Source: Euleptes europaea (Eukaryota; Chordata; Lepidosauria; Squamata; Sphaerodactylidae). From it: DNA of 64,000 nucleotides. The stretch is from assembly GCF_029931775.1 (NCBI RefSeq), contig NC_079318.1:77101614-77165613 (forward strand), written 5' to 3'. Within the stretch, counting starts at the first letter, position 1. Every line of letters begins with the position of its first letter. The position numbers and the translations under genes are program-made. Positions 1 to 11,000 of this stretch are shown here, piece by piece. The notes beneath the pieces are model-generated. The model was not told where the DNA came from. It made no database searches and worked only from the letters and a program-made list of their open reading frames with translations.

Positions 1-3000
1 GATGTGTTCGATGTGAGGGAATGTGATGAACTGCCCCCACACCGAGAGACTGATTGCGCCATCGAAATTGTGGGAGAGGGCAAATTATCAAAAGGGAAGG
101 TTTACCCCATGAGCCCTAACGAGAAGGCCGTGTTGCGGGACTATTTAGACACCAATCTAGCGAGGGGATTCATACGGCCCTCCAAGGCTCCGTATTCCGC
201 CCCCGCCTTTTTCGTCAAAAAGAAAACGGGGGACCTAAGACTTTGTATTGACTTTCGCAGACTGAACGCAGTTACTCAGTCTAACGCATACCCCCTCCCT
301 CTTATTCCAGACCTTCTAGCACAACTGAAGGAGGGCCGGATCTTCACCAAACTGGACTTGGTGGAGGCTTATCACCGCATCCGCATTAAGGAGGGGGACG
401 AACCCAAAACTGCCTTTTCAAGTTGTTTTGGCATGTTTGAGTACCTAGTAATGCCGTTCGGACTTACTGGGGCTCCGAGTGTGTTCATGCAACTAATTAA
501 TGAGGTGTTACATGATTTGTTGTTTCGGGGGGTGGTGGTATTTTTGGATGATATACTCATTTATTCTGAAACCATGGAAGAGCATGTCCGACTGGTACGT
601 GAGGTCCTCCAACGTTTGCGGGACCACAGATTGTATGCCAAGGTGTCCAAGTGTGAATTTCACCAACCCTCTATCACCTTCCTGGGTTATGTAATTTCCC
701 ACCAGGGGTTGGAGATGGATCCTGGGAAGGTTCAAGCCGTGAGGGATTGGGACCCCCCCACCACTCGCCGCCAACTCCAACAGTTTCTGGGGTTTGCCAA
801 TTTCTATCGCAATTTTATTCCCAATTTCGCACAAGTGGCCCTTCCCCTCACTTCCCTGTTGCGTACCAAGGGGAAGGGGGCGAACGCCGCGCTACCCTCG
901 GCCCGATTGCAATGGTCGCCTTCTTGCCAGCAGGCGTTTGAAGAGCTAAAAGTGCTCTTTTCGTCCGAGCCGGTGCTAGCCCACCCGGACTGCACCAAGC
1001 CTTTCGTGGTCCAAGTGGACGCCTCGGACGTAGCGATGGGGGGGGCTCTCCTACAGAAGGGCGATGATGGGGTGTTGCGGCCGTGCGCCTATTTTTCCAA
1101 AAAGTTCTCCCAGGCGGAAATCAATTGGGCTATTTGGGAAAAGGAGGCGGCGGCAGTCAAGCATGCCCTCACCATCTGGAGGCATTTCCTGGAAGGGGCG
1201 GAATTCCCGTTTGAAGTGTGTACCGATCACAAAAATCTGGAGGCTCTCAAGGGGGCCAGAAAGCTCAACGCTAAGCAAATTCGGTGGGCTCAGTTTTTCG
1301 CCAAATTTCGCTTCACCCTCAAACACGTTCCCGGAAAGGAAAATGCTTTAGCCGATGCCCTGTCCCGCCTACCCCAGTACCGCAATGATTTCGACCGTCC
1401 GGTGGACTCCCTGTTCACCCCTGAGCAACGGGGGGAGGTCTCCGGTCTAGCAGTCACCACTCGGTCTCAGGCCCGCCTCCCGAGTTCTCCCTTGCTCAGA
1501 GGGGTCCCGGAGGTTTTCCAGCAAAAGCTCCGAGATGCATCCCTGCAGGAGGCGGAGCAACAAACTCTCCCTCCCGGGTTGGAACAATGGGACTCTCACT
1601 GGGTGAGAGGGGGAAAACTTTATGTCCCGGCACCTCTCCGCAAGGAGGTTTTGGGACTAGTCCACGGGGCCAAATTGGCTGGGCACTTTGGTTTCGTGAA
1701 AACCCTTCACCTAGTTAGGCGGCAGTTCTGGTGGCCCAGCATAAGGGCCGATGTAGAACTGTACGTGCGCAGTTGCCCCATCTGCGCTACGGCCAAGAAA
1801 AGAATGGGAAAACCCCCGGGGCTTCTGAAACCTCTCAAGACGCCCTCCCGACCATGGGAGGTGATCGCTATGGACTTCATTACCGATTTGCCCCCCAGCC
1901 GGGGTAAAACAGTCCTTTGGGTAATTACTTTTTTCTAAACAGGTCCATTTTGTACCCTGTGCCGGGCTCCCCTCGGCCCCGGGGTTGGCTAAACTGTTCG
2001 TCACGCACGTCCTCAGACTTCATTCGGTCCCCAGAAAGGTCCTCTCCGACAGGGGGGTTCAATTTGTCGCCAAGTTTTGGCGAGCCTTCCTGAAACTAAT
2101 GGGGGTGGAAGAGCAAGGGCTCTCTTCGGCGTACCACCCTCAGACTGATGGGCAAACCGAACGGGTCAATGCTGTGGTCGAGTGTTACCTCCGATGCTAT
2201 GTTAATTATCACCAGGACGATTGGGTCGATTTGCTTCCCTTCGCTGAGTATGCCTATAACAATGCCCCCCACTCCTCCACTGGCTTCAGCCCGTTCCAGG
2301 TAGTGTACGGGACGGAGTTCGGCCCTTTTGGTTCCGCCCCTGTCACTCCCGATCTCGAGGCCATCCCGGAAGCCCAAGAATGGGTGCAAGTGGTTCAGTC
2401 CACCTGGCCCTGGTTGCAAAAAAACCTCGAACGGGCCAAGCGCAAATACAAAGAACAGGCCGACAAACATCGGTCTCCGGGCTGGGAACTCAAAGTGGGG
2501 GAGCTAGTTTATCTCTCCACCAAAAATCTACGCTCCCTCCGACCCTGTAAAAAGCTCAACGATCGATTTGTGGGGCCTTTCCCCATTTCCCGGGTGATCA
2601 ATGAAGTCACTGTGGAGTTGGAATTACCCAAGACCCTTCGGGGCGTCCATCCCGTCTTCCATATCAGTCTGCTCAAGCCCTATGTCCCCGCTCCCCAATT
2701 CCATTCTCCTTCCCAGCCTGAAATTCCTACGGTGGTGGGCGGAGACACTCACTTAGAAGTCTCCAAGGTTTTAGACTCCAAATGGAAGAAGGGGAAACTG
2801 TTCTATTTTGTCCGGTGGAAACATTTGGGTCCTGCACATGATGAATGGGTGGCAGCCCCCCACATGGCCGCCCCCCGACTCATTCGTGAGTTTCACAACG
2901 CCTACCCCGATAAGCCGCAACCTCCCGACCTTGCGGGAGGGGGGCCTTAAGGGGGGCAGTATGTGAGAGCCAGGTGCCTCCATTCCCCCTACTCCTTTTG

Positions 3001-3422
3001 CATTCCCTATCTTGAATCCTTTGAACTCGTAAAAGCAGTTCACACCTCCCCTTTGCCTTCCCGGACCCCGGCGCCTCTTCAGCCTTGCCCAGGTGCCAGT
3101 CCTGCCCTCCCCTGTGGCGCATCCTGCCTGCACTCCCTCGGGCCGATTATGGCCTTGAGGAGCTGTGACTCCTAACAGTCTCTCAGGGACCTGTTTGATG
3201 TTTTGTATTGCGCCAATCTGTCATGTAGCTTCCCACGACTGTAGTGTGAATCCTGCTGCCCTGTAGTCTATATATTCTGTGACCCTGATAAGGCAACTCA
3301 CTTGCAACTTCTGATCCGTGTCTGTCTTTCCTATCTGAAGCCTTCAATAAATCCTTTGTTTCTGCATCCAAGTCTGAGCAAGTGATTTTGCGAAGTAGCA
3401 CAGCTAGGCTGGGACTCTCACA
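1..3422 (+). mobile_element. Ty3/Gypsy chromovirus, 3' part (pol and 3' LTR)
   Basis: Fossil LTR retrotransposon whose 5' part lies outside the window. Parts in order: reverse transcriptase (about 150-900, motifs IDFRRLN, KLDLVEAYHRI and the FLDD active-site box), RNase H (about 1000-1370, QVDAS, TDHKNLEAL, PGKENALADALSR), integrase (about 1640-2450, HHCC zinc-binding region with CPIC, then the catalytic core with SDRG and YHPQTDGQTERVN), a GPY/F-like stretch (DRFVGPFPI) and a C-terminal chromodomain (FVRWKHLGPAHDEW) ending near 2930. The RT-RH-IN-chromodomain order is diagnostic of Ty3/Gypsy chromoviruses, whose chromodomain steers integration to chromatin marks. The coding part looks almost whole, with about one break, which suggests a fairly young copy. 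A G-rich polypurine tract lies just before the 3' LTR. LTR-LTR divergence cannot be read because the 5' LTR is missing. Confidence 0.93.
2962..3422 (+). repeat. 3' LTR of the Ty3/Gypsy element
   Basis: The LTR begins TGTGAGAG and ends CTCTCACA, an 8-bp terminal inverted repeat with the usual TG...CA ends, and follows a purine tract (AAGGGGGGCAG). It holds a TATA-like TATATATT near 3268 and an AATAAA polyadenylation signal near 3346. About 461 bp, typical for a Gypsy LTR. Boundaries are read from the inverted termini and not from a second copy. Confidence 0.85.
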
Positions 3423-4284
3423 GATCACCAGATATTGCATGCAAATCTGGCTTGCAAACAGCAGCTCCCAAAGCAAGCCACCTCCCTACTAGCCTTCAAG
3501 AGCTGCTAGTCTAAGTCAAATTCTCTCACACTTCCAGGAAAGAAGCAGCACAGAGCTCCACCTTCAGAATGCATCGGTATTAAACATGTTGTTGTTGGTT
3601 TCGTTTTTAACTGAAACAATTAGTACACTGTTTTGCAAGACTAAGCATGAGTTTTGCTCTTTTTCCTCCCTAGCTTGAAACTACAGCTGCTTTCACACAG
3701 CCTAAATAATGCACTTTCAATCCACTTTCAATACACATTAACGATTGTTTGTAAGTGGATTTTGCCATTTCACACAGCAAAATCCATCTGCAAAGTGTAT
3801 TGACAAAAATGCTCTTCCCGAGACTCCAGGAAGCAGCCCTGTTTAAAATAAGGCTGTTCTCCAAATGCTGTGAGCTGAGATTTAAGAATTCTTTCTAGAC
3901 TTGAGAGTTGTGATCTCTAATTCAGCAGGGAAGGAATGGACTCTTAGCATTGTGCCATCTGCTCTCTGATTTATCAGCTCTGGTTCATGCATGCGTGTTG
4001 TTCATCTCACAATAGTGCTAGCATCCCATGATTATTTGCTTGTCTGAACGAGCGATCTGAATTGAGTGCAGACAATGCGATTGGAAAGAATATTACTTAC
4101 TTATGCTCTCACCTACCAAAACCTACCAAAAGGTGGCTGTGGCATTCTGTACTGACAGTAGCCTCCAGACTGTCTTCAAAGGCAGCTCAAGTAGAGGGCC
4201 TTGCTGCAGTAAATGCCTGATGTCATGAAGTCAAGGATCTCTGGCATGGAAAAGTTACAGCAAGAGCAGCAATTGCCGACAAAA
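3423..4284. other. Gene-free segment
   Basis: No coding exon is seen. Around 3690-3810 there are inverted, similar words (CACTTTCAATCCACTTTCAA and AAGTGGATTTTGCC, with CACACAG on both sides), which looks like an old miniature DNA transposon. The rest is unassigned unique-looking sequence. Confidence 0.4.
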
Positions 4285-4690
4285 GGTGCTCCTTGCCGAT
4301 TTAGCACCACCGATTCATCAAATGGAAGCAACACATCCAAAATACATAACTGCTCCAGCAAAGGCAAAATACACCCCATCTGAAACTGAAAAACTGATTT
4401 TCCTATTATCAGACACTGATTTACATGTGTCCTATAGAACGTCACAATTTGCCCTGGCTGCAAAGAAGATTAGAGCCAATGAAATTTTAAAGAGAGTTAC
4501 TGCTTAGAAATTTTTAGAGGATAATTTTTAGTTTAAATGAACTTATATTGTATGGTGATCCCGTGTTAATTGTTGTGTTTAATTTTTAATTGTGTTAAAT
4601 TTTAACTTTGATTACACAGCTTTCTGTGTAACTATAAGGACACTTTGTAATGGCCTATGGCTATGCAAATAAACTGATTCATTCACCCCA
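4285..4690 (+). mobile_element. LINE 3'-end fragment (I/Vingi-like clade)
   Basis: A short open stretch ends with LIFLLSDTDLHVSYRTSQFA, matching in pattern the LLSDRDP...VARF motif near the C terminus of the LINE fragments at 56.7 and 59.3 kb. It is followed by an AT-rich 3' UTR and a tail ending in AATAAACTGATTCATTC. It is 5'-truncated, as usual for non-LTR elements. The clade is inferred from the motif only. Confidence 0.55.
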
Positions 4691-5402
4691 TCAAGAGCAG
4701 GTAATTCTATCACACTCGGGGCATTTGGTTTCTCAACCAGTGTTGCTTGATTCAACCATGGCTTAGTTATCTGAACATGGTATTTGGACTTATATCAAAC
4801 TGCAGTTGACCAGTAAGCATTTGACCTGTTTTATCTCCTGCTAAAGATAGGGATCTTTGAAAACCTGCCAGCCCATAGGCACAACACTTCCCATTAGCCA
4901 GTGGCAATCAAACAGCCAATTAATCAACAGTTTTCAACCTATTCATGAGGGAACAGGCTACTTGTATCCATCAGATGCCAACTCCCAGCTGAAACTCGAG
5001 TTCTTCAGATCTCCCATCCTAGAAATTTTGCTGCCTCCCAGATTTGCTGACATGTAGCAAATGAGGGGCGGGGTATCAGAAGCCCAGCTGATTTCGCATC
5101 TCTTATTCCCAATCCAAGCTAACAATTTAGGCTGCAGAGAAAAGGAAATAAACCAGGAAGTGAACCAGCTCTTTCCCTTTCCCTTTTTGCAATGTAGCAA
5201 TTAAAAGCACAAACAAAAACAGCACAAGAAGTCAAGAATGTCTCAACCACAAATTATTCAAAAATAAACTCAGTTAACATAACAACAATATGTCTGTGGT
5301 TTATGCTGAATGCTTCTGAGTCTAGAAAACAGATTACTAACTAATATCACCAAATGATAAACATTCAGTAGATGTGAAAATAACTGCTATGTAGTATACA
5401 AC
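4691..5402. other. Gene-free segment
   Basis: No exon, RNA gene or clear repeat is recognised; the short open frames have no family features. Confidence 0.4.
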
Positions 5403-5512
5403 CAGCAGAGGAAGCACTGGCAAACCACCTCTGTTAGTCTCTTGCCATGAAAACCCCAAAAGGGGTCACCATAAGTCGGCTGCGACTTGATGGCACTTTA
5501 CACACACACAGT
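5403..5512 (+). mobile_element. 5S-derived SINE, 3' end only
   Basis: Truncated copy of the SINE seen complete at 7874-8097. It contains the shared body (GGCAAACCACCTCTGTTAGT) and the Bov-B-type 3' end (AAGTCGGCTGCGACTTGATG) followed by a short CA tail. The 5S-like head is missing. Confidence 0.75.
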
Positions 5513-6577
5513 ATAGAACCAAGATCAAGGCAATAGTACAGACACAGCCCATAAGTAAATGAGCTCAAAAGTTAGTTGAATTGCAGTTCTTGTAGAAGAG
5601 CATATCCCAAATTAGTCCTTATCTAGCCGCAAGTCCATAAGCAAGATTAATGAGGGTCTGAAATGCTTGCCTTGGCCTCTAAAAGCAGCTGAGCATATGG
5701 AAGTATCCCGCTCCCACAGTGATGGTAAAAGACAGGTCTACCTGGAAAGTTCTGTGCTGTGTCCATGCTGAATGGCTCTCTTCTGGAATGTGAGCCAAAG
5801 TGGTTCTATTTAGCAGTAGGAAGCAGTCAATGCTGGTAAAGCAGCTAACTGGTGATATTTGTAATGCAAAGGGCCAACAAATGTCCAGGACAGAAGGTTG
5901 TTTCCTGGCTTAGCACTTAATCGGCCTAAATCAAGTACCAGGTAACCATATATGAGGACCACTTCCTACTGCTAAGTAGACCCATTTTGGCTCACATTAC
6001 AGAAGAGAGTCATTCAGCATTTAACTTTTGATTCTTCTGTCAACTTTGTTCCTTGAAATTATCCTCTCAGGTTTCTCAGCTTACTCATCCATAAGAGCAA
6101 TTAAAATCTCATCACTCCAGTAAACCTCTTTCTAATGATCATAAGGAGAAATGATTGTGGCCCCAACCAACTGTATTGATCACACAACACAGAGATCTTC
6201 AAGTAAAGCAGCAGATGAATGCAGTAATAAGATCAGAAAGGAAGCACAGGACAGAATGCTCAGAGGTACCTGCCCCAAGGGGATTAAATGTGCCTACACC
6301 AGACTGACAAACCATACCCACTGCCTTTATAAAAATAGGCATAGCTGATATAAGAGCAGGGGCAAGAGAGATCTACTAACACCCAGAAAGACAGGACAAC
6401 AGTGCTTGCGTAATGTCAACCACCAGCCTTCCCTTCAAGCCCACCATCTGTAACCGGTATAAGGCAACTTCCTCCGCAACTAATGCAACACTTTATATAG
6501 AAAAGCTTTCGTCCTCTTATCCAATCTCTCTCTCAAAAAAAAATGAAAATTGGGTATTGTACATAGGGTGAATTTAA
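5513..6577. other. Gene-free segment
   Basis: Nothing beyond short random frames. No splice-flanked exon is recognised. Confidence 0.4.
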
Positions 6578-6660
6578 ATTTCTGGTTGGCCACTGTGTGA
6601 ACAGGCTGCTGGACTTGATGGACCTTGGTCTGATCCAGCATGGCCTTTCTTATGCTATGT
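6578..6660 (+). mobile_element. CR1 LINE 3' end
   Basis: Contains CACTGTGTGAACAGGCTGCT, GGACTTGATGGACC and CCTTTCTTATG, the same tail as the copies at 48.44-48.56 kb and 57.98-58.11 kb, and the known end of reptile CR1 elements. Confidence 0.65.
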
Positions 6661-7430
6661 TCGTATACATTCCCTGATGAAATGCCTCCTCCAATTATTT
6701 ATCCCCCATCCCCCATGGGACAGAGAAAATGCACCAGACATCCAGGCTGCAATCCTAAGAATGTTTTCCTGGGAATAAGCCCCATTAAATAAAATGGAAT
6801 TTATTTCTGAGTAGACCTGCTCTCCCAGCCTCCCATGCACCAACCATCCAGTACAGACCACATGTATATAAACCAGACCAAACTATAAAACATAGATCAC
6901 TACACATGTGTCAGAATATACAAAGACAAGCAAAATATAAAAAGAGTGGTCTCCTTTAATGTCCTCCCAAAGTCAAAGTAATGCCAAAGATTGTGACAAA
7001 TGGTTTGACTAAGTGATGAAAATTGGTTAACAAACCAGAGTTTGCCAGTGCCTGTCCACATGGTATGTGTACACCTTGAACAAGGGTGTTCAAACCAAAC
7101 CCAACGGCATGCAAAATTCAGTCTCACCCCTAATTCTAATAGATCTGGAGTTGCAGCAAAAACTACACTGACTAGCGCAGCGCAATATCTACTTTGGGGC
7201 ACTTGATGTGCGGACTTAGCGGGCCAGTTGCCAGTGATTTGCAGTGATCACTGGAGAAAGCCATCTGAAAGCAGAATTCCTAATAATAGAATCTCAAAAG
7301 CACAGCAGACTCTTACCTGGGGGAACTCAACAGATCTGTTCTTTGAAATTCTGAAGCAGGCTCCAAAGCTACTCCCTGGTTTAAAGTTATCAACTGGGTG
7401 ATACTTTTTATAGAGTGCTAACAACCCTAC
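6661..7430. other. Gene-free segment with a possible miniature repeat
   Basis: At about 6750-6825 the words GCAATCCTAAGAATGTTT and TTTATTTCTGAGTAGACC resemble a short dispersed squamate repeat, also hinted at near 33.08 kb. Nothing else is assigned. Confidence 0.3.
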
Positions 7431-7734
7431 TGTTAGCCAAATTGCTTTTTAACTTGGGTAATTAGCAAGCAAGATGGCAACTACAATATTTATAAAGCGA
7501 GAGCAACCTTTGTATACCAGAGCCGGTAACTGTGACCTTTAAATAAAGACAGAAGCAGAGGATTCCGAATTAAGAGAGTTTATGTTGTTCTTTCAAATCA
7601 GTGATGCATATACACATACAGAGAAATCTAAAAAATAACAGAGAGGAGTACAGAGGCATTTGCCGTAAGGCAGGTAGGAATATTTTTAAGGGGATATACG
7701 ATACCTTCCTGTAGTCCAGAGTTCCATAGGATCA
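7431..7734 (+). repeat. LTR-like direct repeat, left copy
   Basis: Shares nearly its whole length with 16268-16577. On the plus strand it holds TTTATAAAG near 7490 and AATAAA near 7541, which would suit a promoter and polyadenylation signal in an LTR read left to right. Confidence 0.6.
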
Positions 7735-7873
7735 AGATGAATAAATGGGGGGGGCATGGGGAATAAATAGAGGGCAGGGGTAGCCCTCTGCATACTCTAG
7801 CATGGCTGCTCACTCCGGCAGAGTGGCAGGCTGTATGAAATGGGAAGCCCTAAGGTAAAGCCCTAAGGTAAAG

Positions 7874-8097
7874 GCCCTGACCTGGATGGCCCAGGCTAGC
7901 CTGATCTCGTCAGATCTCAGAAGCTAAGCAGGGTCAACCCTGGTTAGTATTTGGATGGGAGACCACCAAGGAATACCAGGGCTGCTGTGCAGAGAAAGGC
8001 ACTAGCAAACCACCTCTGTTAGTCTATTGCCATGAAAACCCCAAAAGGGGTCGCCATAAGTCGGCTGCGACTTGAAGGCACTTTACACACACACACA
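7874..8097 (+). mobile_element. 5S-rRNA-derived SINE, full length
   Basis: The head matches 5S rRNA (CTGATCTCGTCAGATCTCAG, AAGCTAAGCAGGGTC, GGATGGGAGACC), including the internal control region. The body and Bov-B-type tail follow (GTCGCCATAAGTCGGCTGCG, then ACACACAC). Target duplications AAGGTAAAG flank it at 7865-7873 and 8097-8105. It is inserted inside the LTR-flanked unit, so it is younger than that unit. Known squamate SINEs of this build use the 5S internal promoter for Pol III and borrow RTE/Bov-B machinery. Confidence 0.88.
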
Positions 8098-11000
8098 AGG
8101 TAAAGTATGTACTGTGGGCAGCCCAGTTATACTGTTTTTCTGGGGGCGGGATGAGGGGATTTACCCCTCCTAGGTTCCCTGGTGACAAAAGGTGACAAAA
8201 GGATTAATCTGTGGCTGCCGGGGTTGGATAGTGAGAATTTGGAAATCTATTCTGATTCCAATGGCTTTTGCAACCCGGGAGGAACCGGGAGATCTCTGCT
8301 GAAGTGATTAATGTCCTGGAACAATAGGCATGATCTCTGCAAACGTCTGGGGAATGCTGCGGCGTAGCTGGAGGAACGACTCATCGCTGATATCAGGATC
8401 GCTGCTGATTGCCCATTAAGCTGCTGATGTTGCAATGGGAGGGGGGTGTTGGCACTGACTATGTGACTATCTGTTTTTCACGAAATGGCTGCTGCTGGAA
8501 CAGAGACAAACAGGAACATGGAGTCTCTCAGGTTCACTGGAGGTGGCCCTTGCTTCTATTTCCTAGCTGCTGGCTGCACGGAGCTCGTAGGAGCGGCCGT
8601 GTCAATTTCAACGGAGCGCACAGTGGCCGTCCCAGTAGCGTTTGGGGCGGGCGCGCGGCTGGAACAGTAGTCGTGTGCCTGCATATTGGGTTGCCAGGTC
8701 CAGTCCGGGAGTTTAGGTGGCCCGTATGCTTTCAATTCCCCCCCTTGTTGCCTGAAGATGCACGTCTGAAATGGCGACACACTTAACACGTGTTGCTTGA
8801 AGTCTTGATTGAAGACGCCAAAGCCAGGGATGCATAAGCCAAAGGGTTTTTGGGAACCATTTACTACACTAAAATCTTAGATTAAAAATGGTGACTGTCT
8901 ACGGAACTTGGACATTCTAACGAGAGATATGCACTGTTGAATTTGCAAGCAGTTTTCAAAAGTTACATTGAATGAGTCAATGCACCAGGCTCAACTTTCA
9001 ATACATAAATAAACACACCAATTTTCTAAACTCAAACTACATTGCTAAACCAAAAACTGTAATCAGATAACTATATACATTGACTCATAAGGCAAACATA
9101 GGATACAAAGAAAAACCTTAGGCAGAGACTGCCGGATGTTATAAGGAAAAAACTTTGCACTTTAAAAAGTCATAGCAAAAAGAAAACAGTGAGATAGACC
9201 GCTGGTTTACATGCATATTTTGAAACTGGAAAACATCATCCCTCTCTAGTATAAGGGTGAAGGCGAAAATAAATGCTTAGCGGTTTTAAAAGTTCACTTC
9301 CCCACAAAGTTTTAAAATGGTGGGGAAGGGCTAACAAAACTTCCTTGCTTCTTCCGCGGGCAATTGGCTGGGCTCGGGTGTTCTTCGTGCCTTTTCGGTA
9401 GCACTCTTTGGCTCCCTTGCTTTCCTCGGGGGCTGGCATGGGAGGGCCAGGCCGAGTAGGCATGGGGCGATTTACATACTGTCTGCAAGGCATGCTGGTC
9501 TAATTTGGAACAATGCAAACGGCACAACAAAACCTTTATATTTCTGCATGTTTTCATTTCATTTGCTGCGAGCTGGGCTAAGCATATATAGGGTCTTTTT
9601 CCTAGACCAGTTCAATACAAAGGGTTGTTTGGCTAACGTCCCAGCAAAACCAACAAGCTTGAGTTCCCGTGCTCGCGCGGGTCTCAGTACAGCCCACCGA
9701 AAGGCAGCGCCTATCCAGCAGGTCATCATGACCTGACTGGCTGCACTGGTGTTGCTCTGGTTTTGGACCGGGCACTCCCGCGGGGGGGGGGTGCCTGGTC
9801 GAACCACTGAGACCTCTTTCTAATGGGGAGACCCTCCGGATGCAGGGGGGGTCTCCTTCTCAGGGAGAGGCCTCACTTTACTTGGTGAAAGATAGATCTT
9901 AAAACAAACATACAATACGCGGATAAGCAAAACATTCTAAACACACTTCTGTTCCGCCCTGTTTTTCTGGGGGTGGCTTCCATATGCAAAATGCCTTAGA
10001 CTCGGAGGAGTTGTCGTATGCAAATGGTTGGCATACGAAAATGCTGGGTAAAGACACTTGATTGTGCTCCTGGTGGAGCTCAGCACCAGGTGAGTTGATT
10101 GGATACGTGGAGGAGAGCTAAAAGGGGCAGTGCGCTCTCTTTAGACCAGAAAGCACCTAGCAGTACCGGGAATTTCTTTAACTTTCTTGGTGCAGGCTGC
10201 CTGGGAGTTTAGTTGGTCGCCATATTGTGCAAATGTTCTGCTGCCGTAGACCCGGTGGACTTTCAGCCTTTACTCTCTACCAAGCCGGCCACGTGTCTGC
10301 CATGGGCTGTCAGTCCGACACCGGTGCAGAATCAGTGCAGAGAGCCCTCACATGTCTCTGCAAAACGACCCAGATCCGCCTTACAAAACATTTGACTTGA
10401 AACTTCAAGTTTTAGTGAGCAATGCTGAATCAGGCACGTCCACCTCTTCAAGGGCTGTACTGAAAATGCCACCACTTTCAAGCCGAAATGGTAACCCCAC
10501 CTTTGAAAGTTAAAGAATAAACCTTAGACAGAGAGACCATAGAGCAGCTTTTCGGTAATTGCCGGCTGTTCTCGGGTCTTTCCGTAATGGAGGAGGTGCT
10601 AATTACTTTCATTTTTGCGGTCTTCCAACGGAGCTAACATGGGTTAAGCTAGTCCGAGGGAGGTGGGAAGACATTTGCATATGGTGCTAAGCATTCTGGG
10701 TGCATATATTTACACTTTTAAAAATAAAAACTCTTAAACTGAAATCATTAACCTTGGCGCTTGTATGGCCATCGTTTCTTAAGGGTTAGAATGCAATCAG
10801 GAAAAATGCTCAAAAAGAAACTTAGAGGGGAACCATGGTTAAAAGGAAAGTATGGTTGCAAGACCAAGTTGGTTCGGGGCGCATTGCGTTAGCTTTAAGC
10901 TAATTGTCCCGGTGGCGCGTCTGCATGACCACCGGTCAATGCACACCTCCTCATTGAGCCCATGTGGGCTCCTTGACTTGCACTGGTGTTGCTCTGGTTT

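Noticed and set aside
8409-8786. Plus-strand 125-codon frame in a GC-rich patch
   Set aside because: No domain; it overlaps other frames and lies within the LTR-flanked unit.
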